Source: Bacteroidota bacterium
Lineage (GTDB): Bacteria; Bacteroidota; Bacteroidia; Chitinophagales; UBA8649
NCBI GenBank assembly: GCA_003447535.1
Contig: DLYY01000134.1
Span: forward strand, 1-8,282
DNA length: 8,282 bases
Direction: 5' to 3'
The notes beneath the pieces are model-generated. The model saw nothing but the letters and a program-made list of their open reading frames with translations. It had not been told where the DNA came from and ran no database searches. The translations under genes and the position numbers were made by a program. Shown here in pieces: positions 1-6,234 of this stretch (its first letter is position 1; each line of letters opens with the position of its first letter).

Positions 1-7
1 ATAGTTC

Positions 8-862
8 CTAGGTGTATTTTGAGAGTAACTTATTAAATTTGGCAGGGTAGTGGCCCGAAGACAGCGGCATCGTCTCCAACAAAGGATACTTCACGGGGTC
101 TGGGCGGGATTCAAAGTCTTCCGAATAATAGAAATCAGGGGTGACACTGTACATTTCTACATGACCGTTTCCCGTCTCTGGTCCCTGATAAAAATGACAA
201 AAGGGATGTGTCTTTGGGTGCAAATAGTAATTGATCGCCACTCGAGTTTCACCTCCCCTATTCGGAGGACTGCTGTGGACCAAGGCGCTGTGAAAAAATA
301 GCACCTCGCCAGCCTTCATAGGAATGGGAACCATATCTGGCCATAGTGCCTCCTCTATAGGCTCTAAAACCCAAGGGATATTAAGAGATCGTTGATGAAT
401 TCCCCAAGTATGGCTCCTGGGGTAATAATGCATACACCCTGTCTCTACATTCACATCCATCAGTGGAATCCATGCATAGACGGAATAGCTTGTGCGCTCA
501 TCTACATGAGAACTGTCTTGATGTGGATTCAGAGCACTGTTTTCTGAAACCGGCTTAATCAAAAAGGTGCCTCCTACTTGATACACCGCCTCCCAATGGA
601 CATATCGCGCTAACGCTGAGGGAAGCACACCATCAATACATTCTTTCACTTGATTGCGAACCATAGGGTCGGGATGACGACCACTCGGCCAAAACAAATC
701 CCCTACATCGCCTACCCTTTGACGCACGTCGTCATATCCCCGCAATAAGTGTTGGATATTCTCTTCGGACAGAAGGGGTCTTATAGCGAAGCCTTTGTCT
801 TCAATTTCTCGAGTAATGTCTTGAGGAAACAAACGTGTTTTGTTTTTGAGGTTAGGACTCAT
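8..862 (-). CDS. PhyH-family Fe(II)/2-oxoglutarate dioxygenase
   Basis: Phytanoyl-CoA dioxygenase-like non-heme iron oxygenase, 284 residues from the start chosen here, a normal length for the family. The iron-binding triad is visible as H114-x-D116 (motif NPHQDSSHVDE) and H196 (ALVHSSPP). R207, 11 residues after the distal histidine, is the expected 2-oxoglutarate-binding arginine. The VYAWIPLMDV and YYPRSH strands between them are typical PhyH core. The reading frame stays open upstream to 961, but those 33 extra residues look non-homologous and would run head-on into the aminotransferase start. The methionine at 862 begins just ahead of the first family-like segment (GFAIRPLLSEENIQ), so I prefer it. 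No signal peptide or membrane segment, so probably cytosolic. Family members hydroxylate many small molecules, including carrier-bound acids; the substrate cannot be read from the sequence. It is divergent from the aminotransferase and may tailor the acyl or sugar product of this locus. Family call is firm, role is inferred. Confidence 0.9.
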   Translation of the reverse strand: MSPNLKNKTRLFPQDITREIEDKGFAIRPLLSEENIQHLLRGYDDVRQRVGDVGDLFWPSGRHPDPMVRNQVKECIDGVLPSALARYVHWEAVYQVGGTFLIKPVSENSALNPHQDSSHVDERTSYSVYAWIPLMDVNVETGCMHYYPRSHTWGIHQRSLNIPWVLEPIEEALWPDMVPIPMKAGEVLFFHSALVHSSPPNRGGETRVAINYYLHPKTHPFCHFYQGPETGNGHVEMYSVTPDFYYSEDFESRPDPVKYPLLETMPLSSGHYPAKFNKLLSKYT

Positions 863-934
863 TAAAAATAGCGCAAATTGCACGGATGACACAGAAGCAA
901 GGCTCAGGGTTACATTCCTTCTTATCTTTAATGT
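863..934. promoter_or_regulatory. Divergent intergenic region, likely holding two promoters
   Basis: These 72 bp separate the preferred dioxygenase start (minus, 862) from the aminotransferase start (plus, 935), so they should carry or border promoters for both. On the plus strand TATCTTTA at 923-930 resembles the Bacteroidota -7 box TAnnTTTG, but it sits so close to the ATG that the transcript would be almost leaderless, and no matching -33 TTTG lies at the right spacing. On the minus strand a GCAATTTG stretch just before the dioxygenase start is a weaker match. There is no Shine-Dalgarno sequence for either gene. The region is assigned by position; the exact elements are uncertain. Confidence 0.3.
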
Positions 935-2026
935 ATGCATTATCCTGTGACCGATAAACAAAGTGCCCTGAATGTGGCCGATGTGGTTGCCAATCCGCAG
1001 TTTTTGTTAACCAAACCCTACACAAAATCGTGTGAAAGGTGGTTTAAAGAAAACTATCCGGGATATGAGGCTTTTCTAACGTCATCTTGTACGAGAGCTT
1101 TAGAAATGGCGGCCCTTTCCATGGACATACAATCAGGAGATGAAATCATTGTAAGCCCTTTTAACTACGTAGGTGTGGCCAATGCCTTTGCCATGTTTGG
1201 TGCTAAGTTGGTGTTTGTAGACATCGAGCCAAACACTATGAATATCCACTTGGAGGCTGCTCGACAAGCCATCACGCCCAAGACCAAGGCAATTATTGCG
1301 ATGCATTACGGAAGTGTAGCCTGTGACCTAGACGGGTTCAGGTTACTTTGTGATGAAAACGAAATTTTTTTAGTCGAAGATGCTGCGCACTGTATTGGTG
1401 CCAAACATCAGGACAAACCTATTGGTCTCTGGGGTGATTTTTCCGCGATAAGCTTTGACGCCCAAAAAAATATCTCTTGCGGAGAAGGCGGAGTACTTTT
1501 AGTTAAACAAAAACATCATTCTGTTGTCGAAAAAGTCTATGAAAACGGAACGGACAAACGAGCCTTTGATCGGGGAGATATTCCATTTTACTCTTGGCAA
1601 TGCATTGGGTCAAAATTTGCGATAAGCGAATATGATGCCGCCGTTCTTCTCCCTCTTTTACAGCGAGTCACCGAGATTACCCATGACCGCCGAGAAGCAT
1701 GGAACAAGCTGTTTGCCGCCGTCAAAAATCATGATATTTTATCTACGTTTTTGCCTAAACACCTCAAAGATTTAAACCACAATGGCCATATTTTTTGGCT
1801 TTGTGCAGAATCTACAGAGGTCGCTCAATATTGGGTAGATTGGTTTAAAAAATATGATGTCCAAGCAAGTTTTCATTACCCTTCACTTGACAATAGCCCA
1901 TTTTTTTGTGGTGATGGGAACACTACGAAAACCAATTCAATTGAGCTGAGCGGCAGGCTGTTTCGACTTCCACTAACAAGTCCGACAGAAACGATCCGAG
2001 AGCTGTTAGCGGTTAGTAATGCTTAA
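935..2026 (+). CDS. wecE: WecE-like dTDP-4-amino-4,6-dideoxyhexose transaminase (DegT/DnrJ/EryC1 family)
   Basis: PLP-dependent sugar-nucleotide aminotransferase of 363 residues, close to the usual 370-380. Expected reaction: glutamate-dependent amination of a dTDP-4-keto-6-deoxyhexose at C4, in the cytosol. Conserved blocks in order: LTSSCTRALEMAALSMDI (49-66), which holds phosphate-binding residues; GDEIIVSPFNYVGVANAF (68-85); FVDIEPNTMNI (94-104); VEDAAHCIGA (147-156), where D149 should contact the PLP ring nitrogen; and SFDAQKNISCGEGG (173-186), where K178 is the expected Schiff-base lysine. The run ENGTDKRAF...YSWQCIGSKFAISEYDAAVL parallels E. coli WecE (EKGTNRSQF...YTWRDIGSSYLMSDLQAA) as I recall it. 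This points to a dTDP-Fuc4N-type product rather than a 3-amino sugar, though the stereochemistry is not certain. The start matches the short N-terminus of WecE. The 3' end overlaps the convergent PrnB-like gene by 14 bp. No dTDP-glucose synthase or dehydratase gene lies in the window, so the substrate must come from elsewhere. Confidence 0.9.
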   Translation: MHYPVTDKQSALNVADVVANPQFLLTKPYTKSCERWFKENYPGYEAFLTSSCTRALEMAALSMDIQSGDEIIVSPFNYVGVANAFAMFGAKLVFVDIEPNTMNIHLEAARQAITPKTKAIIAMHYGSVACDLDGFRLLCDENEIFLVEDAAHCIGAKHQDKPIGLWGDFSAISFDAQKNISCGEGGVLLVKQKHHSVVEKVYENGTDKRAFDRGDIPFYSWQCIGSKFAISEYDAAVLLPLLQRVTEITHDRREAWNKLFAAVKNHDILSTFLPKHLKDLNHNGHIFWLCAESTEVAQYWVDWFKKYDVQASFHYPSLDNSPFFCGDGNTTKTNSIELSGRLFRLPLTSPTETIRELLAVSNA

Positions 2027-3056
2027 CCTCTTTGAGTATCTGCTTCGTTGCCTCAAGTATTCTATGCAAAACATCCATCGTGTAGCCTGCGCTCCCTGTG
2101 GTATACTTTCCAATGTTTGCAGGAGTAAATGACTTTTGGGCAAGGTGAATGTGATGTTGTCGAAAGCGAATAATTTGACCAGCTAACTCTTCTATATATT
2201 TCTGTTGTTCCATGGGCAACTCATCCAACCTATAGAGCAAGGCTTTTTGGTTTCGTGCGGAGTAAAAAACCTCTCTGTAGGGTTTGGGAAAGAATTTAAT
2301 GCCCTCTAAAACAAATTTCTCATAGTGGCTCGAGAATGAGGACAACCCAAAAAGAAGTTCGTCAAAAATCATTAGCGGTATCTGTCCTCCTCCCGGGCCT
2401 ATGTAAAGTTCACCACCAATTTCTATTGGGTCAAAAAAGGGTCGAAGTTCTTGGCTAAATACCTGAGGTCTGATGTTTGCCATTGAAGTCAAACTTTTCT
2501 TTAGTCCTTTTTCAAGACAGGAATAAGCATGGTTTATGTTTAGGTTTCCATGGGAATCAACACCATCAAATACCACCTTATCCATTGGAGGGAATACGGA
2601 TAAAAAGTAGAATAGGGATTGAGTCAAAAGAGTTGTTGCCAAAAAAACGCTACGGGATAATTCCACTTCGTCATCCCATGAAGTAAAGGTTCTTATTCTA
2701 TGATTTTGGGGGTTCCACAATCCATAATGAAAAGAAGACTCTCTCGGCGGAAGATCCGTGGTCTCTCCCAACTTAATGAATATTGTCTGATGTTCTTTGG
2801 ATAGACAAGAAGTCTCTTGGGAGTGAAACCGAATACTCGACATCAACATGCCAAGATCTCGCTGGCACGCAATCAAGGAATTGGTTGACCAAGAGAAATC
2901 TAAGCTATTCATTGACTCATCAAAAACCTGTATAATATCATCTACTCTACCTGATGTATTGAGATCGGGAAGCTGTTGAAAAAAGCTATCCAATCCTAAC
3001 GGGTCAAGAGTAGCAATCTTTGAGTAATTTTCAGTGTAGCTTAACAACTTCAACAT
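2013..3056 (-). CDS. PrnB-like heme enzyme (IDO/TDO superfamily)
   Basis: A 347-residue relative of monodechloroaminopyrrolnitrin synthase PrnB, about the length of PrnB and shorter than human IDO1. Segments that match PrnB as I remember it: DPL...QLPDLN (18-33), RDLGMLMSSIRFH (66-78), TDLPPRES (100-107), HYGLWNP (110-116), PQVFSQELRPFFDPIEIGGELY (197-218), GPGGGQIPLMIFDELLFG (220-237) and FPKPYREVFYSA (256-267). Near the C-terminus FRQHHIHLAQKSF (298-310) aligns with the proximal heme histidine segment of IDO, TDO and PrnB, which makes H302 the likely heme ligand. TTGSAG (319-324) corresponds to the GTGGSxG loop of TDO and IDO. PrnB rearranges 7-chloro-L-tryptophan to an aminophenylpyrrole; related enzymes oxidise tryptophan or methyltryptophan. 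An indole or other aromatic amino acid is therefore the expected substrate type, but it is not proven. Cytosolic, no signal peptide. Divergent from the adenylase with 3 bp between start codons. Family is confident; the reaction is open. Confidence 0.88.
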   Translation of the reverse strand: MLKLLSYTENYSKIATLDPLGLDSFFQQLPDLNTSGRVDDIIQVFDESMNSLDFSWSTNSLIACQRDLGMLMSSIRFHSQETSCLSKEHQTIFIKLGETTDLPPRESSFHYGLWNPQNHRIRTFTSWDDEVELSRSVFLATTLLTQSLFYFLSVFPPMDKVVFDGVDSHGNLNINHAYSCLEKGLKKSLTSMANIRPQVFSQELRPFFDPIEIGGELYIGPGGGQIPLMIFDELLFGLSSFSSHYEKFVLEGIKFFPKPYREVFYSARNQKALLYRLDELPMEQQKYIEELAGQIIRFRQHHIHLAQKSFTPANIGKYTTGSAGYTMDVLHRILEATKQILKEVKHY

Positions 3057-3059
3057 AGC

Positions 3060-4454
3060 ATGATGCCATTGGACTTATTTGATTTTAGTAAAACACAAAT
3101 TTTCGATACCAATTCGGAGATAAAGTTACACCCAAAAAACACTTTTGACCATATTATGCATTCTCAGGCGATTGTAGAAGAATTGCTCGCCCAAGGCATT
3201 AATAAAGCTGGGCTTGTTTCTGGTGGGGGGTTGCATAACCTTATTGCAGAGAGGGTTCTCTTGTCATTAGAGATGGACGTAGTTTGGGTTCCACTTAGAA
3301 TGGTACAACAAAATCAACTCAATAATATTGCTAAACTCACCAAACTACAGGCCCTAATAGTGTGGAATAAGGTCCTGTTGTATTCCTGTGTCAACCAAGT
3401 AAACCTTCCCGTTATAGACATTTCAAATCACAATGAATTCACAAATGAAGAAGTCCATTTTTATGAAAAGGCAGAATATAAAAAGAGCAGTAATATAATC
3501 TTCTTATCTAGTGGGTCTACAGGAAATCCTTTACCCAAAAAGCATAGCACAGTAAGATTTGAGGAAAATGTATTGGCTGCCTCGGAGCATTATCAATTTG
3601 AGGGCGATTTTCATGTTTTAAGCTTATTGGATGAGAGTTATGCATTTGAGCGATGTTACCAAACCCTTTTTTTTCATGAAGGCTTCGCCTTCACTTATGC
3701 TGACAGATCCAAATCAATCCAACAAAACCTCATAGAAAGCCAGGCCAACCTTTTTACTATTACGCCATCCTTATTACATCAATTAGTGTTAGACTTAGAG
3801 TCGTCAAAACACATTCATGAATGTATCGCCATTTGCTCAGGTGCAGCCCTAGACACGGCCTTACAAAGGCGCGCAGAAGCATGTGGCATTGAGGTGCTCA
3901 CAATGTATGGAGCATCAGATTGTCTAATGATTTCTGGGAATACACAGCATAATAAGTGCAACGGAAGTGTGGGTCAGCTTATTGAAGAAGACCATGTTAG
4001 GCTTCAAGAGGGCAAGGTAGAATACAAAAGAAAGGATGCCTCTGGTCTGATGTGGTACGCTTTAGAAGACTTGGGCACTTTGGACAAGAATGGATTTTTG
4101 CACCTCCACGGCCGCGTTTCTGAAACGATAAAAACAGCCGAAGGCCTTTTTGTACATCTTGACAGCTTAGAAAAGCACTTAGGAAATATAGTACGCGGTT
4201 GCCAGTGCATCATCTATCCTAACCCACAAAAAGGTCTCGACCTAGTGTGCATTGCTGGTTCTGGAAACATATCTGTTGATAAGGGGGCGCTAATCGCATG
4301 GAACAACGAACATGAACGGCACGAAAAGTTGACCAGGCTTGCTCAAATAACAAGAGCAGACTTCAATACCTTTATCAAAAACCACAATAAATTGAATCGC
4401 CGCAAGTTATTTGCTGATTTAGAAGAACAAATGAGACCACTTTATGAAAAGTGA
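3060..4454 (+). CDS. ANL-superfamily adenylating enzyme (acyl/aminoacyl-ACP ligase-like)
   Basis: AMP-forming adenylase of 464 residues, compact but carrying the whole core. The P-loop A3 motif SSGSTGNPLPK lies at 150-160. MYGASD (282-287) is A5, with D287 in place of the usual Glu. D337 in ALEDLGTLDKNGFLHLHGR is the ribose-binding A7 Asp, and GRVSETIKTAEGLFV (351-365) is A8. NKLNRRKL (443-450) matches the A10 signature NGKxxRxxL, giving K444 as the catalytic lysine. It should adenylate a carboxylic acid and load it onto the carrier protein encoded next, whose start overlaps this gene by 11 bp. LDESYAFE (190-197) sits where amino-acid-activating domains have FDxSVxE; if D191 is the counterpart of the Asp that binds the alpha-amino group, the substrate is an amino acid, but this alignment is tentative. 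There is no condensation or thioesterase domain. Two adjacent ATGs (3060, 3063) are possible starts, neither with a clear Shine-Dalgarno sequence. Confidence 0.88.
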   Translation: MMPLDLFDFSKTQIFDTNSEIKLHPKNTFDHIMHSQAIVEELLAQGINKAGLVSGGGLHNLIAERVLLSLEMDVVWVPLRMVQQNQLNNIAKLTKLQALIVWNKVLLYSCVNQVNLPVIDISNHNEFTNEEVHFYEKAEYKKSSNIIFLSSGSTGNPLPKKHSTVRFEENVLAASEHYQFEGDFHVLSLLDESYAFERCYQTLFFHEGFAFTYADRSKSIQQNLIESQANLFTITPSLLHQLVLDLESSKHIHECIAICSGAALDTALQRRAEACGIEVLTMYGASDCLMISGNTQHNKCNGSVGQLIEEDHVRLQEGKVEYKRKDASGLMWYALEDLGTLDKNGFLHLHGRVSETIKTAEGLFVHLDSLEKHLGNIVRGCQCIIYPNPQKGLDLVCIAGSGNISVDKGALIAWNNEHERHEKLTRLAQITRADFNTFIKNHNKLNRRKLFADLEEQMRPLYEK

Positions 4455-4668
4455 CGAAATACTTCAAACGCTCATAAAGCACTTTAACAAGGAGGTTACC
4501 CTTGATTCATCAATTGGGTTTTGCATAGAATGGCACTCCATGAACGCCCTACTCTTTGCGCTTTATATTGAGAAAGAGTTTAATGTACGTTTAAATGTTC
4601 AGCTGTTTCGACCAGAAACTACTATTAGGGAACTTATCTCCGCAATTCAGCAAAAAGTATCTTCGTGA
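4444..4668 (+). CDS. Stand-alone acyl/peptidyl carrier protein
   Basis: A 74-residue acidic helical protein with the carrier-protein fold pattern. The segment IEWHSMNALLFALYIEKEF (28-46) aligns with the WDSLxHLxLIxALEEEF signature of discrete ACPs. S32 is therefore the expected phosphopantetheine attachment site and helix II follows it. The later PETTIRELISAIQQ stretch (58-71) is the usual last helix. The residue before the serine is His instead of the nearly universal Asp, and Met replaces Leu after it (HSM for DSL), which is unusual. Its start lies inside the adenylase gene (11 bp overlap) and its stop overlaps the GTG of the glycosyltransferase by 4 bp, so translation is probably coupled. 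It most likely carries the acid activated by the upstream adenylase to the acyltransferase or the oxidative enzymes. Confidence 0.85.
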   Translation: MKSDEILQTLIKHFNKEVTLDSSIGFCIEWHSMNALLFALYIEKEFNVRLNVQLFRPETTIRELISAIQQKVSS

Positions 4669-5321
4669 AAGGTCTCTCCATTATTGTTCCTTTATACAAG
4701 TCTAAAAAACATCTGCTTCTACACCAGTCCACAATAAGCCGAGTTTGTGAAGAGCGTTGTGAAATAGTGTTTGTTGATGATTGCAGCCCAGAGGAAGAGC
4801 ATCGTTGGCTTCAGTCTCTTTTAGACACAGAAGACAATATTAAGATAATACGTCTCGAAAAGAATATCGGTCAACACAAGGCTACAGCTCTGGGCATTTC
4901 ACAGGCACGGTTTCCACAAATTTTAACTGTTGATGCCGATATGCTCGGTGGTTTACCCAACCTTGTTTCCATGATACATGATCTCGATCTATCCACCGAT
5001 GAGCTGGTTTACTTTATCCCGAAGAGAACAAGAAGTGTTATCCGAACATTGTTAAGCAATATGCTCGCTAGAACTATTCGACTCCGCCATCCAGCATTCC
5101 AACAGATGGCATCCCTCCGACTATTTTCCAAATCAATCTTGGACTTTTCAAATGAGTCTATGCCCTGTGGGATTTTGGATTTTGCTCTTCTAAAGACAAA
5201 GAAAATTATTCGATTTAGCCCTTGCGATATCGATCTGGACACATCAAAAACATCCTATTCTGTAGCCAAGCAAGTTGGCTTAACCTTTAAGATTTTTAGC
5301 TATGTCTTTTTTTGCCGATGA
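4665..5321 (+). CDS. Family 2 glycosyltransferase, soluble GtrB/ArnC/DPM1-like
   Basis: GT-A fold glycosyltransferase of 218 residues. The N-terminus LSIIVPLYKS (4-13) is the first strand of the nucleotide-binding fold. IVFVDDCSPEEE (34-45) contains the nucleotide-contacting Asp pair, NIGQHKATALGI (67-78) resembles the GQHxA segment of ArnC/GtrB-type polyprenyl-phosphate transferases, and VDADM (89-93) is the metal-binding DxD. KTSYSVAKQVGL (195-206) matches the juxtamembrane SKYSxxKxxxL segment, but the protein ends there and lacks the C-terminal two-helix membrane region of bacterial GtrB/ArnC proteins. It starts with GTG, overlapping the ACP stop as GTGA. Probable role: transfer of the sugar made by this locus to a polyprenyl phosphate or another acceptor at the inner face of the membrane. 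The family is clear; donor and acceptor are inferred from the neighbouring transaminase. Confidence 0.86.
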   Translation: MKGLSIIVPLYKSKKHLLLHQSTISRVCEERCEIVFVDDCSPEEEHRWLQSLLDTEDNIKIIRLEKNIGQHKATALGISQARFPQILTVDADMLGGLPNLVSMIHDLDLSTDELVYFIPKRTRSVIRTLLSNMLARTIRLRHPAFQQMASLRLFSKSILDFSNESMPCGILDFALLKTKKIIRFSPCDIDLDTSKTSYSVAKQVGLTFKIFSYVFFCR

Positions 5322-5811
5322 GTTAGCCAATATTAGCTTTATTCCGCTTCAAGCAAAACACCTTGAATTGGTACGTCAATGGAGAAATTCAAGTATGGTT
5401 AACCACCATATGATAAACCAAGAACACATTACCAAAGAGCAACAACAGCAATGGTATCAATCACGCAATTCCACACGAGAAGCATACTTTATCGCTCAGT
5501 ATTTAGGTGATAACATCGGCATGTTCTATTGGACTGATGTTAGTCAAGAGGCATCATCTATTCAGACACACGGATTTATCGGCGAGACCCAATGGCATAA
5601 GACCCCTGTATCAAGCCTTGCTATAATAGCCTTTTATAAGCTTTGCTTTCAACAATTTGATATGGTCTGGGGTAGAATACTTAAAACAAATAAAAACTTC
5701 TTGTCGCTGCAAGAAACGCTTTCAGCATCATGTACAGACCAGGGCAACTACATGTTCTGTGAATTGGACAAGAGCACTTTTTACAGTAGCTCGCTCGCTA
5801 AGCTGTTATGA
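5302..5811 (+). CDS. GNAT-family N-acyltransferase (PseH/WecD-type sugar amine acylation likely)
   Basis: A 169-residue single-domain GNAT protein. The N-terminal ISFIPLQAKHLELVRQWRNS (11-30) and HHMINQEHITKEQQQQWY (35-52) match the RPLxxxDLxxVxxWRN ... IxxxxHxxW pattern of PseH and related nucleotide-sugar N-acetyltransferases. The central strand FIAQYLGDNIGMFYW (63-77) and the late KTNKNFLSLQETL (128-140) fit the rest of the fold, with N130 at the usual conserved position. The cofactor loop, normally Q/RxxGxG/A, reads WHKTPVSSLAI (98-108) and lacks both glycines, so pantetheine or pyrophosphate binding may differ from normal CoA enzymes. It overlaps the glycosyltransferase by 20 bp and closes the operon. 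By context it probably acylates the amine of the 4-amino-4,6-dideoxysugar, perhaps using the nearby carrier protein as donor. Fold assignment is good, donor and acceptor are inference. Confidence 0.8.
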   Translation: MSFFADELANISFIPLQAKHLELVRQWRNSSMVNHHMINQEHITKEQQQQWYQSRNSTREAYFIAQYLGDNIGMFYWTDVSQEASSIQTHGFIGETQWHKTPVSSLAIIAFYKLCFQQFDMVWGRILKTNKNFLSLQETLSASCTDQGNYMFCELDKSTFYSSSLAKLL

Positions 5812-5908
5812 CGAATGATGACATGGTCTTTTGAAGTATTCATTCATTGCTCATTATTTTAAGTTGAACAATTTGCACGAAGTATTATAAATACACCCCA
5901 AAACACCC

Positions 5909-6232
5909 ATGTCCTATATGCCTATTATTGACTTCAGTAGTGTGTATGTTCAATCAAATCCCGAGTATAAAAAAGTACTTCAATACATCCACAAGAAGAC
6001 TAATTGCTTTGTGTACGACAGATCCATATGGTGGTCAGATTTTCCCAAGCCGGCAAATGATGGATATTCCAATCCCGATAAGTTTGACCACTTTATGAAT
6101 AATGCCATAACCTTCAAACACTTTATCAGTAACGATCTTGTGGGCGGAATGAATATTGTAGACGCAACCTTGCCCAAAAACGTTAAGATTTTACTTCAAA
6201 AATTGTATTGTAGCCAATTCTATAAACGTTGA
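5909..6232 (+). CDS. Hypothetical protein, unrecognised
   Basis: An ORF of 107 residues that I cannot assign to a family. It has no signal peptide, no transmembrane segment and no repeat. Notable points are a Trp pair in RSIWWSDFPKPAN (39-51), several aromatic residues through 34-75 and a Lys-rich C-terminus. An ATG three codons downstream (5915) is a possible alternative start. It lies 97 bp after the GNAT gene on the same strand, so it could be the last gene of that transcript or separately expressed. Its stop is 2 bp from the stop of the convergent FG-GAP gene. The dense packing supports it being coding, and the residue mix looks protein-like, but it might also be a remnant of a longer gene. 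Confidence 0.5.
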   Translation: MSYMPIIDFSSVYVQSNPEYKKVLQYIHKKTNCFVYDRSIWWSDFPKPANDGYSNPDKFDHFMNNAITFKHFISNDLVGGMNIVDATLPKNVKILLQKLYCSQFYKR

Positions 6233-6234
6233 AT

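Noticed and set aside
50..301. Plus-strand ORF of 83 codons opposite the dioxygenase gene
   Set aside because: It is antisense to a well-supported PhyH gene and has no recognisable motif, so it is a shadow ORF.
2477..2686. Plus-strand ORF of 69 codons inside the PrnB-like gene
   Set aside because: It lies opposite conserved PrnB-family sequence and has no independent support.
2013..3056. Ordinary tryptophan 2,3-dioxygenase of the kynurenine pathway
   Set aside because: The heme-histidine and GSxG regions are shared, but the DPL/LPDLN, TDLPPRE, HYGLWNP and PQVFSQELRPFF blocks match PrnB much better, and no kynureninase or formamidase is nearby.
3060..4668. A nonribosomal peptide synthetase module split into separate proteins
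   Set aside because: Adenylase and carrier protein are present, but no condensation, thioesterase or reductase domain is in the window. The pair fits a stand-alone activation and loading system.
5009..5242. Minus-strand ORF of 77 codons inside the glycosyltransferase gene
   Set aside because: It is antisense to conserved GT2 sequence, with no start signal or family resemblance.
5812..5908. Possible terminator or promoter between the GNAT gene and the 107-residue ORF
   Set aside because: GAATGA (5813-5818) pairs with TCATTC (5840-5845), but the stem is only 6 bp, AT-rich, with a long loop and no clean U-tract. TATTATAAAT near 5883 looks like a -10 box, but no -35 or Bacteroidota -33/-7 pair lies at a proper spacing.
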